Source: an uncultured Eubacteriales bacterium (GTDB lineage: Bacteria > Bacillota > Clostridia > Oscillospirales > Acutalibacteraceae). From it: 64,000 nt of DNA. The stretch spans positions 59,360 to 123,359 of the forward strand of contig CAKSOL010000012.1 of the NCBI GenBank assembly GCA_934477125.1. The letters are read 5' to 3'. Shown here one piece after another: positions 24,617 to 34,002 of this stretch. The notes below the pieces were generated by a model. The model was not told the DNA's origin and searched no databases. It saw only the letters and a list, made by a program, of their open reading frames with translations. A program made the position numbers and the translations under genes. Positions within the stretch are counted from its first letter, which is position 1. Each line of letters opens with the position of its first letter.

Positions 24617-26086
24617 CTACCTCGCGTCGTATATCGGGGCAAGCGCGTCGTGTATCTTTTTATATTCTAAGAATACCCTGCGGTATTTTTCGGTGTTTTC
24701 GGGGTTCGGCACGGTTACGGATTTAGGCTTAACGCACTTTGCCACCGCATCGGCAGGGTCTTTAAACACACCTGCGGCAATGCCTGCAAGCATTGCAGAG
24801 CCTAAGGAGGAATCACTGCTCTCGGCTGTCTTAAGAGTTATTCCCAAAACGTCCGCCGTCATCTGCCGCCAAAGCTCGCCCTTTGTGCCGCCGCCTATCG
24901 CCGCGGCAACAGAGCCGTATTCAATACCTAATTTATCAAGCACTGCCTTTGAATCAAGCAGTGAATAGCACACACCCTCAAGCACCGCGCGGGTAAAGTG
25001 CGCCCTTGTATGGGTTGCGCGAATACCCGTAAAGCTGCCGCATAGCATAGGGTCGGCATAGGGCGATAATTCGCCGTTAAGGTAGGGGTGGTATATCATA
25101 CCCTCGCAGCCTATCGGTATTTTTGCGGCGGCGGCGTCTAATTCCTTATAATCCCCGCCGAAGGTATCTCTGTACCAGCGGTAAGAGGAGGCACACGCCT
25201 TGGTCGCCGTGCCCGGATACCAAAGCCCATTTGCTATATGCGAATAGTTTACAAGGTCGCGGTCTGGGTAAGGCTTATCGGTGATAACGCAAATGCGCCC
25301 CGCCGTTGCAAGCTTAACGGTAATATCGCCTTTTTGAGTAGCGCCCGAAGCGAAAACCTCCATACAGGTGTCGGTAGTGCCGCAGATAACCGGCGTACCT
25401 GCTTTAAGCCCTGTTTTTTGGGCGGCGCTTTCCTGTATTTTTCCTATAACATCGGTGGGCGCCACAATAGGCGGCAAAACCGAAATATCAATTCCGCAAA
25501 GGGCGCACAGCTCGTCTGACCATTTTTGTGCGGTACAGTCATAAAGCATACTGCCCTGCGCCTCAATATAATCGGTGCAGAACACGCCCGTTAAAAAGTA
25601 GCGGATATAGTCCTTTTCAAAAAAGATATGCCCGATTTTTGAGAATATCTCCGGACGGCTGTTTTTAAGCCATAAAAGCTGAGGCAAGGTCCATATGGTA
25701 TCGGGCTTATGAAAGGTCTTTTTAAATATTTCGTCGCCCTTTTCGCTTTTTAAGGCATTAGCCTCGGCACGGGAGCGCGTGTCCGTCCAGTGAACCGCAT
25801 TCATAAGCGGCGCAAAATTGTTGTCGCAGGGTAAAAATGTATGGGTTGCGGAGTCTACCGCTATGCAGAGTATATCGGCAGGGTTTATCCCCGATTTTTC
25901 TAAAAGCTCCGAGGTATTTTTGCAAAGCGCCGCTATCCAGTCGTCGGGCGATTGCTCACACGCACCCTGTTCGGGGTAAAGGGTGGGATATTCCGCCGTG
26001 CTTTCGGCAACAATATTGCCCATTTCATCTATAAGCGTTGCCTTTGACGCCCCGCCGCCGAAATCTATGCCGAGTAAGTATTTCAT
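24617..26086 (-). CDS. FGGY-family carbohydrate kinase (xylulokinase-like)
   Basis: The 489-residue sugar kinase has the ATP/phosphate motif LLGIDFGGGASKATLID, WTDTRSRAEA, CGTTDTCMEV and AAIGGGTKGELWRQM. Overall it is closest to the XylB branch, which phosphorylates ketoses. It lies between the DUF4867 gene and the fused ETF (3-nt gap) in the sugar locus. Because a FucI-like isomerase is in the same locus, the substrate is probably a ketose made by it, but its identity is unknown. Confidence 0.85.
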   Translation of the reverse strand: MKYLLGIDFGGGASKATLIDEMGNIVAESTAEYPTLYPEQGACEQSPDDWIAALCKNTSELLEKSGINPADILCIAVDSATHTFLPCDNNFAPLMNAVHWTDTRSRAEANALKSEKGDEIFKKTFHKPDTIWTLPQLLWLKNSRPEIFSKIGHIFFEKDYIRYFLTGVFCTDYIEAQGSMLYDCTAQKWSDELCALCGIDISVLPPIVAPTDVIGKIQESAAQKTGLKAGTPVICGTTDTCMEVFASGATQKGDITVKLATAGRICVITDKPYPDRDLVNYSHIANGLWYPGTATKACASSYRWYRDTFGGDYKELDAAAAKIPIGCEGMIYHPYLNGELSPYADPMLCGSFTGIRATHTRAHFTRAVLEGVCYSLLDSKAVLDKLGIEYGSVAAAIGGGTKGELWRQMTADVLGITLKTAESSDSSLGSAMLAGIAAGVFKDPADAVAKCVKPKSVTVPNPENTEKYRRVFLEYKKIHDALAPIYDAR

Positions 26087-26128
26087 ATTTTGCCCTCCGA
26101 AAATCTGCGATGCAAAGCCGTCAGCCGT

Positions 26129-26779
26129 TTAATACTCAATTTTAAAATTTTCTCCCGAAATACCGGGAAGTACGCCGCGTGAAATCAGCGGCTTATTATC
26201 GTTATGAGCTACTATCCACTTATTTTTACGGAATAACAGCGGGTCGGTGGCTTCTGTTTCAAGCGGCGTATTGGTGCCGAGCGGCAGTCCCACAACGCAG
26301 CCGAAGCCGCCCTTTTCCACCTCGCACGGGCAAAAATGCAGTGTGGTTGAGTAAACCTCTGCCACAGTGCCCGCGGGCAGATAAAACGCCGTGAATTTTG
26401 AAGAATCGGTTTCCCGGTTTTCCATATCCCATATATGCCCCAAAATTAAGACAAGCGGTGTCACGGCAATATTGATTTCGCTTGACATATGCCATTCGGC
26501 GGCGTTTAAAAGGCTGTTATGCCCGTGGCAGTAGCCTATCTGCGCAGGCAGCGTGCCGAAAAATTTATTTTCTATTTCCTTTGCAATAGGCAGCCTTTCA
26601 AAGCTTACCTCGCTCGGCGTATAGGCGGAGCCTTCCGCCGGTCTGCTTATTTTTTCGGCGGCTTTAATTATTTCCGAGGTATCAAGCCCCGTTATAACCC
26701 TGCCGAAGGTTTTAAATTCTTCACTATTTAACGAATAAAGCTTAATATCCGGGTTTTTCAGTTTCAGGGCATCAAGCAT
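26129..26779 (-). CDS. DUF4867 family protein (cupin-like)
   Basis: This 216-residue protein matches DUF4867, a family of unknown function seen next to sugar genes in Clostridia. Noticeable features are GYCHGHNSLLNAAEWHMSSE, whose His and Glu residues could bind a metal, FYLPAGTVAEVYSTTLHFCP and the hydrophobic beta-strands of a cupin-like fold. A cupin in this context could be an epimerase, isomerase or lyase. It is 42 nt downstream of the ABC exporter gene and upstream of the FGGY kinase. Confidence 0.72.
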   Translation of the reverse strand: MLDALKLKNPDIKLYSLNSEEFKTFGRVITGLDTSEIIKAAEKISRPAEGSAYTPSEVSFERLPIAKEIENKFFGTLPAQIGYCHGHNSLLNAAEWHMSSEINIAVTPLVLILGHIWDMENRETDSSKFTAFYLPAGTVAEVYSTTLHFCPCEVEKGGFGCVVGLPLGTNTPLETEATDPLLFRKNKWIVAHNDNKPLISRGVLPGISGENFKIEY

Positions 26780-26821
26780 AAATCATTTCTCCTCTATATT
26801 TAAATAAAAGGGCAAGCTTAG

Positions 26822-28624
26822 CTATGATTGCAGCATTTTCAGCTCATAAAATCTGCCTTTTGCAGCCATAAGCTCATCATATGTACCGTATTCAACGCAT
26901 TTTCCGCCATCCATAACAGCAATTTTATCGGCGTTTTTAATAGTCGAAAGTCTATGCGCTACAATAAATGTTGTTCTGTCAGCAGTAAGGTTTTCTATTG
27001 CTGTTTGAATTTCTTTTTCGGTTGCGGAATCAAGCGCGCTGGTTGCCTCGTCAAAAATTATAACGCGCGGATTTCTTATTATTGCGCGAGCTATCGAAAT
27101 GCGTTGACGCTGACCGCCGGAAAGCTTTGCGCCATGCTCGCCCACCACGGTATTTATTCCGTCCGGCAATTTTTCAATAACACTTTCGAGTCTTGCCGCC
27201 TTTACGGCATAATCAAGCATTTCTTTTGTTACGTTTTTTCTGCCGTATGTTATATTTTCCCTTATTGTACCGGAGAAAAGTATGGAGCTTTGCGGAACAA
27301 CGGATATAAATTTCCTGTAAGACCGCATATTTATTTTATCCGCGTCAATTCCGTCAATTTTAAATTCGCCGCTGTCTATTTTATTAAAGCCTATAACGAG
27401 ATTCAGCACCGTTGATTTGCCCGAACCCGATTCTCCCACAAGCGCTACCGTCTCACCGGGTTTTACCGAAAGCGAAAAGCCGTTCAGCACCGGTGTGCGG
27501 TCATCATATTTAAAACAGACATCCTTAAATTCATAACTGCCCTCAAGGCCTTTCATTTTAAGCTTTCGGTCGTTGTCCTCAGTATCATGCGAGTTAAGAA
27601 TTTCTCCTATGGAGCTTATTGCCTCTGCTCCCTTTGAAATTATCGGCAATAAGCCTATTATACTTGAAACCTGACCTATAAGCGATCCGAAATAGCTTTG
27701 ATAAAGAGAAACATCACCTATCGTTATTTTCCCGCGGTATGCCATAAAGCCCGTAAAGAAAAGGCATATCATTTGAAACAGCGAAAACACAACCCAGTTG
27801 ACCGAGCCGAAGATGGCGTATATCTTATCCATTTTATAGCCGCTTTCAGCTATATCGGTAACGCTGGCGGTAAGCTTTTTAATCTCGTTTTTTTCGAGTG
27901 CGTGCGCCCGTGTTACGGGGATAAGCTCCTCCATATTGAGCACATCCGACGCCGTGCTTTCCATTTTCTTGCGGAAATCGTGGCTTTGAGCCCGCATCTT
28001 CTTTTTAAAGATATTGCTTAAAAATACCGTAAAAGGCACGCAGACCAAAAACATAAGAAAAACATATATATTTTTGGTTATCACTATTGCAAGCGATATT
28101 GCCATATTGGTAACAACGGTAAGCGTCGTGGTGAAAATCTGCCCGGTAAAGTTTTCAATCGCCTCAACGTCACGCATTACCTTTGACTGTATTTTTCCCG
28201 ATTCCGTTTCCTTATGAAAGGTAACGGATAATTGCTGAAGCTTTCTTATCATAGCTCCGCGAAGTCCCGCCTCAACACTTCGCTGCGCGCGGCTTAAATA
28301 CTTCATATGGAGCGTGTGTGTCGGGATATTCTGCAAAAGAATTACAAGCGTTACCGCGCCATAAATTATAAACCTTTTAACGGCGTCATCCGGCTTTTCG
28401 GTTGCAATATCAATAACTCCGGCGGTTATAAGCGGAATTATCCATGTGGGGGAGGATTTTATGAAAAACATAAGCGCCGACATTAAAAGATTGCCGTAAT
28501 TCCCCTTGTAAAAACGAAAAAGCGTTGCTAAAAATCCATGTTTTTCACCGGAATAACAATCAAGCAACGTTTTTTCTTCTTTAAGTATTTTTTCTCTGTC
28601 AAATTGCGGCTTTGTCGTTGTCAT
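26822..28624 (-). CDS. ABC exporter (fused permease and ATPase, MsbA/LmrA type)
   Basis: The 600-residue half-transporter has six transmembrane helices in residues about 45-340 and a C-terminal ATPase with Walker A GESGSGKS, the signature LSGGQRQR and Walker B VIIFDEATS. Such exporters usually move lipids, drugs or peptides, so its presence inside a catabolic locus is odd. I place the start at ATG 28624, 8 nt after GGGGTG; the GTG at 28633 lies in that site. It has its own promoter, separating it from iolB. Confidence 0.9.
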   Translation of the reverse strand: MTTTKPQFDREKILKEEKTLLDCYSGEKHGFLATLFRFYKGNYGNLLMSALMFFIKSSPTWIIPLITAGVIDIATEKPDDAVKRFIIYGAVTLVILLQNIPTHTLHMKYLSRAQRSVEAGLRGAMIRKLQQLSVTFHKETESGKIQSKVMRDVEAIENFTGQIFTTTLTVVTNMAISLAIVITKNIYVFLMFLVCVPFTVFLSNIFKKKMRAQSHDFRKKMESTASDVLNMEELIPVTRAHALEKNEIKKLTASVTDIAESGYKMDKIYAIFGSVNWVVFSLFQMICLFFTGFMAYRGKITIGDVSLYQSYFGSLIGQVSSIIGLLPIISKGAEAISSIGEILNSHDTEDNDRKLKMKGLEGSYEFKDVCFKYDDRTPVLNGFSLSVKPGETVALVGESGSGKSTVLNLVIGFNKIDSGEFKIDGIDADKINMRSYRKFISVVPQSSILFSGTIRENITYGRKNVTKEMLDYAVKAARLESVIEKLPDGINTVVGEHGAKLSGGQRQRISIARAIIRNPRVIIFDEATSALDSATEKEIQTAIENLTADRTTFIVAHRLSTIKNADKIAVMDGGKCVEYGTYDELMAAKGRFYELKMLQS

Positions 28625-28664
28625 AACAGACACCCCATTTTGTTATTTATTGCTGGGTGTGCAT

Positions 28665-28692
28665 ATATTACCACAAAGAAAAAATAAGTCAA
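28665..28692 (-). promoter_or_regulatory. Promoter of the ABC exporter gene
   Basis: On the minus strand TTGACT, 16 nt ending in TGTGG, then TAATAT. It suggests that the ABC exporter, DUF4867, FGGY kinase and ETF genes can be expressed apart from the upstream half. The rest of the 275-nt gap to iolB holds an inverted repeat at 28840-28879. Confidence 0.5.
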
Positions 28693-28839
28693 CACTTTTT
28701 AAAAAAATCTTATTAAATTAAATCCGCTATGCTTATCGCTTTATTTTTTAAACAGAATATGAAACAACACTAAATAAGATACAACGTAACACTACCAATA
28801 AAAACTGAATTGCAGAGGCTTAAAAGCATTACTGTCCGC

Positions 28840-28879
28840 ATCGCCTGAAAGCATTGATTTTTCAAAGCCTTCAGGCGAT
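28840..28879. repeat. Inverted repeat downstream of iolB
   Basis: A perfect 10-bp inverted repeat (28840-28849 with 28870-28879), nested within CTGTC/GACAG pairing. There is no T-run directly after it, so it may be an mRNA 3' stabilising hairpin or a weak terminator. Confidence 0.5.
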
Positions 28880-28899
28880 ACTTTGCAGTCCTGACAGCA

Positions 28900-29694
28900 T
28901 TATTTTTTTTCTATCCACTCGTGGTCGGGGTCTGAGCTTCTGTTAAAGCCCTGATGGTCGCCCGCCATAAGCCACAGGAAATATGTCTGATACCCCGGTG
29001 TTGCCACGGTGGTATGGTAGCCGTAGGGGAACTCAACCAATTCGTCGTTTTTGACGCGGTAAGCCTCGTCTATACTGCCATCCGCCGTGTAAAGGCACTG
29101 CACAGCAAAGCCCTGCTTGGGGTCAAACAGGAAGTAATAAATTTCTTCGGCTATGCACTCTCTCGGCATATCGTCCACATCGTGCTTGTGGGGCGGAAAG
29201 CCTGCCCAGTTGCCCTCGGTAACGTAAGCCTCGCCTACGGTCAAGTGCTTTGCGTTTGAGTTCTGGTCTATAATAAAGCTGGTCTCGCGCTGATACGGTA
29301 CCTCTCCCAAAAGCTTTAGCACAACGTGCTCCTCACGCAGCACCTGCGGCTCGGTCTTTTCCTTTATAGGCGACGCGCAGACTGCAATTTTAATGTGGTC
29401 TCTTGCGATAATTGTAAGCTTTTTCTCGCGCGGCATATAAAAGCTCTCGGCTTTTCTGTTTTCAAAAACGGTGCTGCGGTTGCCTATGTTTTCCCACTTT
29501 TCGCCGTCCGATTCAACGTCGCAGTGACCCTCAAGCATTATAAATGCTGTTTCCTTGTCCCCGGTATTATAGACGAGCGTTTCGCCGCCGTCAAGCTCTA
29601 TCATACCGAATTCAAGCATTTTTAAAGAACACTCGCCTATTTTGCTTATGGGCGTATAGCCGTTTTTCGGCTTGTATGTTTTTTTAAAGTTCAT
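28900..29694 (-). CDS. iolB: IolB-type 5-deoxy-glucuronate isomerase family protein
   Basis: IolB isomerises 5-deoxy-D-glucuronate in inositol breakdown. The 264-residue double-cupin shows the family core NWAGFPPHKHDVDDMPRE, EEIYYFLFDPKQGF, VKNDELVEFPYGYH and WLMAGDHQG; the HKHD histidines and the glutamate of EEIYY fit the metal site. It overlaps the PfkB gene by 11 nt. The usual inositol partners IolG, IolE and IolD are absent, so it may isomerise a related deoxy-uronate or a different acid sugar. Confidence 0.88.
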   Translation of the reverse strand: MNFKKTYKPKNGYTPISKIGECSLKMLEFGMIELDGGETLVYNTGDKETAFIMLEGHCDVESDGEKWENIGNRSTVFENRKAESFYMPREKKLTIIARDHIKIAVCASPIKEKTEPQVLREEHVVLKLLGEVPYQRETSFIIDQNSNAKHLTVGEAYVTEGNWAGFPPHKHDVDDMPRECIAEEIYYFLFDPKQGFAVQCLYTADGSIDEAYRVKNDELVEFPYGYHTTVATPGYQTYFLWLMAGDHQGFNRSSDPDHEWIEKK

Positions 29695-30595
29695 AACCGT
29701 TCTCCTCCAAAAATTTTTTTACGGTTTCAAAATCGGGTACGCTTTCCCTCGCTCCCACTCCGGTGCATTTAACAGCCGATACCGCGCTTGCAAAATAGCA
29801 GCATTTAAGAAAATCATAACCCCTTAAATAGCCTGCGGCAAATGCGCCGTGGAAAACGTCCCCTGCGCCGTTTGAATCGGCAACCTTTACGGAAAATGCC
29901 GGATACGCGGTAAGGCGTATTCCGTCATAAAGCGTGCCGCCGTTTTTACCCTGAGTTATAACAACAACGTCGGGATTATATTTCTCGTATAGCTTTTTAG
30001 CGGCATTTTCCGCCTTTTTTTCGCCTGTAATGCCGAGCGCGAACTCCTCGGACGGAATAAGTATATCGGCATACGGCAGCAGGCTTTCCACATTATCGTA
30101 AAGCCCGCCCGCGTCGTAAAGCACCTTTGTGCCGTTCTCGCGCGCGATTTTTGCAGCCTCCAATGCGCCCGACATTTCGTTGCCGTCTATCATAAGCAGG
30201 TCGGCGTTAATTACGGCTTTTTTCTGCCCGTCATTAAGCTTCAGAGGCGGCAGATTGCCCTTATCAAAAACGCAGGTGCGGCTTGACGCTTTAGCCGAAA
30301 GCCATATGACCGAAGTAAAGGAGCGGTAGCCCGAAAGAATTTCAATATTATCGGTCTTGACGCCGTACTTCTTAAAATCCTTTATTAAAAAGCTGCCGCC
30401 GGCGTCGTCGGACAAAACACCGATGTATTCGGTTTCGGCGCCAAGCTTTGCCGCGGCGACAAGCCCTGTTGCAACAGGACCGCCGCCTGCCTGCTTTGAT
30501 GACTCGGCGCGCATTTTTGTATCCTCTTTGGGGTAATTCGGCACGTTTATCAGCGTATCCATAACGCAGGCGCCGATACCTACTGCTTTGTTCAT
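29684..30595 (-). CDS. PfkB-family sugar kinase (IolC-like position)
   Basis: This ribokinase-fold kinase has GIGACVMDTL at the N terminus, GGGPVATGLVAAAKLG, and the catalytic motif ADSNGAGDVFHGAF (anion hole GAGD with the catalytic Asp) near residue 248. In the inositol pathway the corresponding enzyme IolC phosphorylates 2-deoxy-5-keto-gluconate, which fits the adjacent IolB and aldolase genes; ribokinase-like activity is equally possible. Start chosen at ATG 30595, which overlaps the aldolase stop region and follows GGAAAGG. Confidence 0.85.
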   Translation of the reverse strand: MNKAVGIGACVMDTLINVPNYPKEDTKMRAESSKQAGGGPVATGLVAAAKLGAETEYIGVLSDDAGGSFLIKDFKKYGVKTDNIEILSGYRSFTSVIWLSAKASSRTCVFDKGNLPPLKLNDGQKKAVINADLLMIDGNEMSGALEAAKIARENGTKVLYDAGGLYDNVESLLPYADILIPSEEFALGITGEKKAENAAKKLYEKYNPDVVVITQGKNGGTLYDGIRLTAYPAFSVKVADSNGAGDVFHGAFAAGYLRGYDFLKCCYFASAVSAVKCTGVGARESVPDFETVKKFLEENGYEL

Positions 30596-30596
30596 T

Positions 30597-31439
30597 TTAT
30601 CTTGCCTTTCCGTCAGCACCCGTAAGGGCTATTTTTGAAAGCGCTAATTTCTTTACGCTTTCAATCGGCTTTTTCATAAACATATCAACCGCAAGGCTTC
30701 TGTTCGGGTCGTTAAGGCTTTCAAGCGTGCCGTCCGCAAAGGCGCAGCATACGTCCGTTCCGATATTCATTTTGCGGATACCCGCGTTTATTGCCGCCTT
30801 AACCTGGTCGTCCGGTATGCCCGAACCGCCGTGCAGAACAAGCGGAATACCGCCCGTTGCCTTTCTTATAGCCGCTATTCTTTCAATATCAAGCTTCGGG
30901 GGCTTTTTGTAGTGACCGTGCGCGTTGCCCACAAGCACTGCAAGGCAGGTAACGTCTACCTGTTTTACAAATTCCGCCGCCTGTTCGGGGCTTGTAAATT
31001 CGTCCATAGCGTCGTCGTTGACGCTGCCTATGTGACCGAGCTCGCCCTCAACGCCTACGCCTACCGCCTTGCAGCTTTCAACAATGTGCTTTGTAAGCGC
31101 AATGTTTTCTTCAAACGGGTGTGTAGAGCCGTCAAGCATAATGCCGGTAGCGCCCCAACGCAAAGCACGCATTACCTCCCATTCGCTCGGTCCGTGGTCA
31201 AGGTGGAAGCAGACCGGAACGGTTGCCTTTTTAGCCGCCGCCAAAATTGCAGGTGCTAAATAATAGCCTACCTTTTCGTTAAAAAGCCGGGGATAAACCT
31301 GCATTATAACAGGAGCCTTTGCCTCCTCTGCCGCATCAAACACGCCCATAACGGTTTCGGTATTGTATACGTTAAAAGCGGGTATACAGTAATTGCCCTT
31401 TTCCGCCATTCCTATTATTTCCTGTAATGTTACTAACAT
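30597..31439 (-). CDS. Class II fructose-bisphosphate aldolase family (IolJ/GatY-like)
   Basis: This 280-residue zinc aldolase has CIPAFNVYN, VCFHLDHGPS (metal His and catalytic Asp), VEGELGHIG, AVLVGNAHGHYK and VLHGGSGIPD. That set belongs to the short class II aldolases that include GatY, KbaY and IolJ; they split a ketose phosphate into dihydroxyacetone phosphate and an aldehyde or malonate semialdehyde. It sits between the Fe-S protein and PfkB kinase, the expected position for an IolC-IolJ pair, but the substrate is not fixed by sequence. Confidence 0.88.
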   Translation of the reverse strand: MLVTLQEIIGMAEKGNYCIPAFNVYNTETVMGVFDAAEEAKAPVIMQVYPRLFNEKVGYYLAPAILAAAKKATVPVCFHLDHGPSEWEVMRALRWGATGIMLDGSTHPFEENIALTKHIVESCKAVGVGVEGELGHIGSVNDDAMDEFTSPEQAAEFVKQVDVTCLAVLVGNAHGHYKKPPKLDIERIAAIRKATGGIPLVLHGGSGIPDDQVKAAINAGIRKMNIGTDVCCAFADGTLESLNDPNRSLAVDMFMKKPIESVKKLALSKIALTGADGKAR

Positions 31440-31443
31440 TGTA

Positions 31444-32532
31444 TTATTCTCCTAATATCAAATCTTCGATTGAAAGAACGGTTATTTTATCCTGTTTGAC
31501 GGACTTCAAAGCCGCATATTCCGAAACACAGGCGGTTACAACCGCGGTTTCGTGTATGCTTTCAACATTGTAAAGTCTGCGCGCGGCAACCTCTTTTATA
31601 ACCTCCGGCAGATACTCAGCCATTAAAATATTTCCTGCCCAAACGGTTTCGCGGCGGTTTAAAAGCATTTCGTGCAGGGTGGCATACGCCTTTATTATCT
31701 CGCGCGGTTCTTCGGTTTCCTCAAGGTCGCGGGAAAGCTGATACGGATCCTGGAAAACAACCGTCTTGCCGGTGTCGTGCGCCTTTAATTTGCCGTTCTT
31801 TAAAAGACCTGCGACAAATGAGGTATATGTAACGGCGTTCGCCTTTACCTCTATGCCGTATTCCTTATAAAGCTGTTTTACGGTCTTAGCGTCGTTCGGG
31901 TCGTAAAGCACTACCGTTTTATAATCGGCAAATACCTTTGCCGCGGTTTCCATCTGTTTTTTGGTCTCATCAGCCGCGCTTATAAGGAAATCAAGCTGCG
32001 AGCCACTTGCAGGCTCGTCGCAAAGCACGGTAAACTCCACGCCCGCCTTTTCAAGCACCTTTATTGCCTTTACGGCTTGACAAGATACTTTATAACGTGC
32101 ATCCACACCCAAATAAAGGAGCGTATCGGTCTTGGCAGAGTGAGACTCTATTGCCTTTTTAAGCTCGGCTGAAATTTCGGTTTCGCCGTAGGCGTTGCCC
32201 GTTTCAAGGCAGTTGTCCACGAGCTTGTTTATGTATTCGGGCAGCGCGCCCTCAAGCGCCGCCTTAAGCCTTGTTTCCTTTGTGAACATAACCGGGTCCC
32301 AGCCCGTAACACAAACGTTTACGCAGCCGCCGCAGGCGCAGCACTCGTAAATATTATCCATTATTTCAGAAAGTTCGATAGCGTTGCGGTTTACAAGCGA
32401 AATACCGAGCGCGCGGGCGCGGGCTGTGCTTCTTTCATGGCCTGTTGCGTTGCCTATCGGGCAGATATGGTGGCACATCCAGCAAAAGCGGCAGGAATCA
32501 ACATGCTGTTTAGCTTTATCAGATAAATTCAT
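31444..32532 (-). CDS. Fe-S oxidoreductase subunit (GlcF/GlpC-like)
   Basis: Two [4Fe-4S] motifs lie in the first 90 residues: CRFCWMCHHICPIG and CCACGGCVNVCVTG. The remaining 270 residues resemble the cysteine-rich CCG-domain half of GlcF/LutA proteins but have lost most of the CCG cysteines, leaving single cysteines such as the one in VTACVSEYA. Proteins of this type pass electrons from a partner flavin dehydrogenase. It is 15 nt downstream of the FAD oxidase gene and almost certainly forms a complex with it. Confidence 0.83.
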   Translation of the reverse strand: MNLSDKAKQHVDSCRFCWMCHHICPIGNATGHERSTARARALGISLVNRNAIELSEIMDNIYECCACGGCVNVCVTGWDPVMFTKETRLKAALEGALPEYINKLVDNCLETGNAYGETEISAELKKAIESHSAKTDTLLYLGVDARYKVSCQAVKAIKVLEKAGVEFTVLCDEPASGSQLDFLISAADETKKQMETAAKVFADYKTVVLYDPNDAKTVKQLYKEYGIEVKANAVTYTSFVAGLLKNGKLKAHDTGKTVVFQDPYQLSRDLEETEEPREIIKAYATLHEMLLNRRETVWAGNILMAEYLPEVIKEVAARRLYNVESIHETAVVTACVSEYAALKSVKQDKITVLSIEDLILGE

Positions 32533-32547
32533 TTTTATTTCCCCCTA

Positions 32548-33984
32548 TTAAAGACCTAACTTAAACGGATTCATAATGCCGTTCGGGTCAAGTGATTTTT
32601 TAAGACCCTCAAACACCTGCATCGCGGGACCGTACTGCTCTTTCATAAGTCTGCCGAGCTTAATGCCGACGCCGTGGTGGTCGTTTACAACGCCGCCGTG
32701 AGCCAATGCTGTTCTGACGCCGCAGGTCCAGACTGCCTGATGAAGTCTGAGCGCCTCAACAGGGTCTTTCGGCACGTCCTTGCCGTCGATAATAAAGCGG
32801 TCGTAAACCATTGCGCCCCACTCGTACCAGTGCGAGAAGTGAGCTATAAACTTAGCCTGCGGGAAGTTCTTTTCAATAGCCTCTTTCATTGCCCAGTAGA
32901 TTTCTTCAATCTTGCCGTAGGGAGCAATAGTGTCCATTGTGCCGAACATCTGCGGAATATCCATCATATAGCCGGGGTAGAAAAATGTAATCTTTTCATC
33001 CCACCACTTTTTGCCGTAGTCGCTGCCCATATCCTCAGCGCCGTATTTTGCAAAGGTTTTAAGCAAAATTTTTTCCTCAACCTCTACCATTTCGCGGTCG
33101 CCCTCGTAAGCGACGTTCATAAACGCGCCTTTTCTTTCAACGCCTACTATCTTCTTTATAAGCGAAGCGGTTTCAGCCTCATCATAAAGGCGCATAACAG
33201 AGGGCTTGAATTTCTGGAGCAGCTCGCGAGCCGCTTTGAAAGCGCCTGTCATATCCTGGAACAGGAATCCGCGGAAACGGCGCTCCTCAGGCTGGTCGAA
33301 AATTCTAATCTGAGCCTTTGTTATAATGCCGAGAGTACCCTCGGAGCCTATGAATATCTGGTTTAAATCGGGTCCTGCGGCGTGCTTAGGTGCGGACGAG
33401 GTGTTGATTATATCGCCGTTCGGCAGCACGACCTCCATTTGCAGCACCATATCGTCAATTTTGCCGTATTTGGTAGAGCAGACGCCTATGCCGCGATGCG
33501 CCAAAAAGCCGCCCACGGTTGAGCAGGTAAGGCTTGACGGATAGTGCATCGTTGCCTTGCCTACCTCGTTAGCCGCCCACTCTATATGCTTATATATAGC
33601 GCCCGTGCCGCACTCTATGTACATACCCTCGGTATTAACCTCGTAAATTTTGTTCATACGCTTTGTATCAAGCAGTATTCCGCCGCAAACCGGTATAGCG
33701 CCGCCCTGCGTGCCGCCGCCCGCGCCCCAGGTGGTAACGGGGAGCTTATAGTAATTGGCTATTTTAACTACCTTTGAAACCTCCTCGGCGTCCTTCGGGC
33801 ATACGATTATATCAGCCTCAGGCATACGGCAGCCGCGATCCGCCCACATACGGGAAAGCCAGTAATAGTCAACGCTGTGGGTAACTCTGTCTATCGCGCG
33901 GGTAGAGCAATTTTCCTTGCCTACGGCGTCCTCAAGCTCGGTTAATATCATTGCAAATAAAAAATCGTTCATCTGATATTGCAT
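32548..33984 (-). CDS. FAD-linked oxidase (GlcD/AGPS-like, VAO family)
   Basis: The 478-residue PCMH-type flavoprotein has the FAD-binding segments TTWGAGGGTQGGAIPV and PSSLTCSTVGGFLAHRGIG, a GSEGTLGIITKA loop and the C-terminal NPFKLGL. It resembles both D-lactate/glycolate dehydrogenases (GlcD) and alkyl-DHAP synthases; the HGGVVNDHHGVG stretch near the C terminus carries the histidine cluster of the AGPS branch. With the Fe-S protein and fused ETF it would oxidise a 2-hydroxy acid or sugar acid. AAAGGAG lies before the ATG. Confidence 0.87.
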   Translation of the reverse strand: MQYQMNDFLFAMILTELEDAVGKENCSTRAIDRVTHSVDYYWLSRMWADRGCRMPEADIIVCPKDAEEVSKVVKIANYYKLPVTTWGAGGGTQGGAIPVCGGILLDTKRMNKIYEVNTEGMYIECGTGAIYKHIEWAANEVGKATMHYPSSLTCSTVGGFLAHRGIGVCSTKYGKIDDMVLQMEVVLPNGDIINTSSAPKHAAGPDLNQIFIGSEGTLGIITKAQIRIFDQPEERRFRGFLFQDMTGAFKAARELLQKFKPSVMRLYDEAETASLIKKIVGVERKGAFMNVAYEGDREMVEVEEKILLKTFAKYGAEDMGSDYGKKWWDEKITFFYPGYMMDIPQMFGTMDTIAPYGKIEEIYWAMKEAIEKNFPQAKFIAHFSHWYEWGAMVYDRFIIDGKDVPKDPVEALRLHQAVWTCGVRTALAHGGVVNDHHGVGIKLGRLMKEQYGPAMQVFEGLKKSLDPNGIMNPFKLGL

Positions 33985-34002
33985 TTTTCTGTCTCCTTTA
34001 AA

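Noticed and set aside
28900..31439. Calling the locus a standard inositol catabolic operon
   Set aside because: Only IolB-, IolC- and IolJ-like enzymes are present. The dehydrogenase, dehydratase and diketone hydrolase of the pathway are missing, and a FucI-like isomerase, FGGY kinase and flavin oxidase are present instead.
32674..33366. Plus-strand open frame (230 codons) opposite the FAD oxidase gene
   Set aside because: Mirror-frame shadow of the FAD oxidase; no recognisable domain and no promoter or ribosome site.
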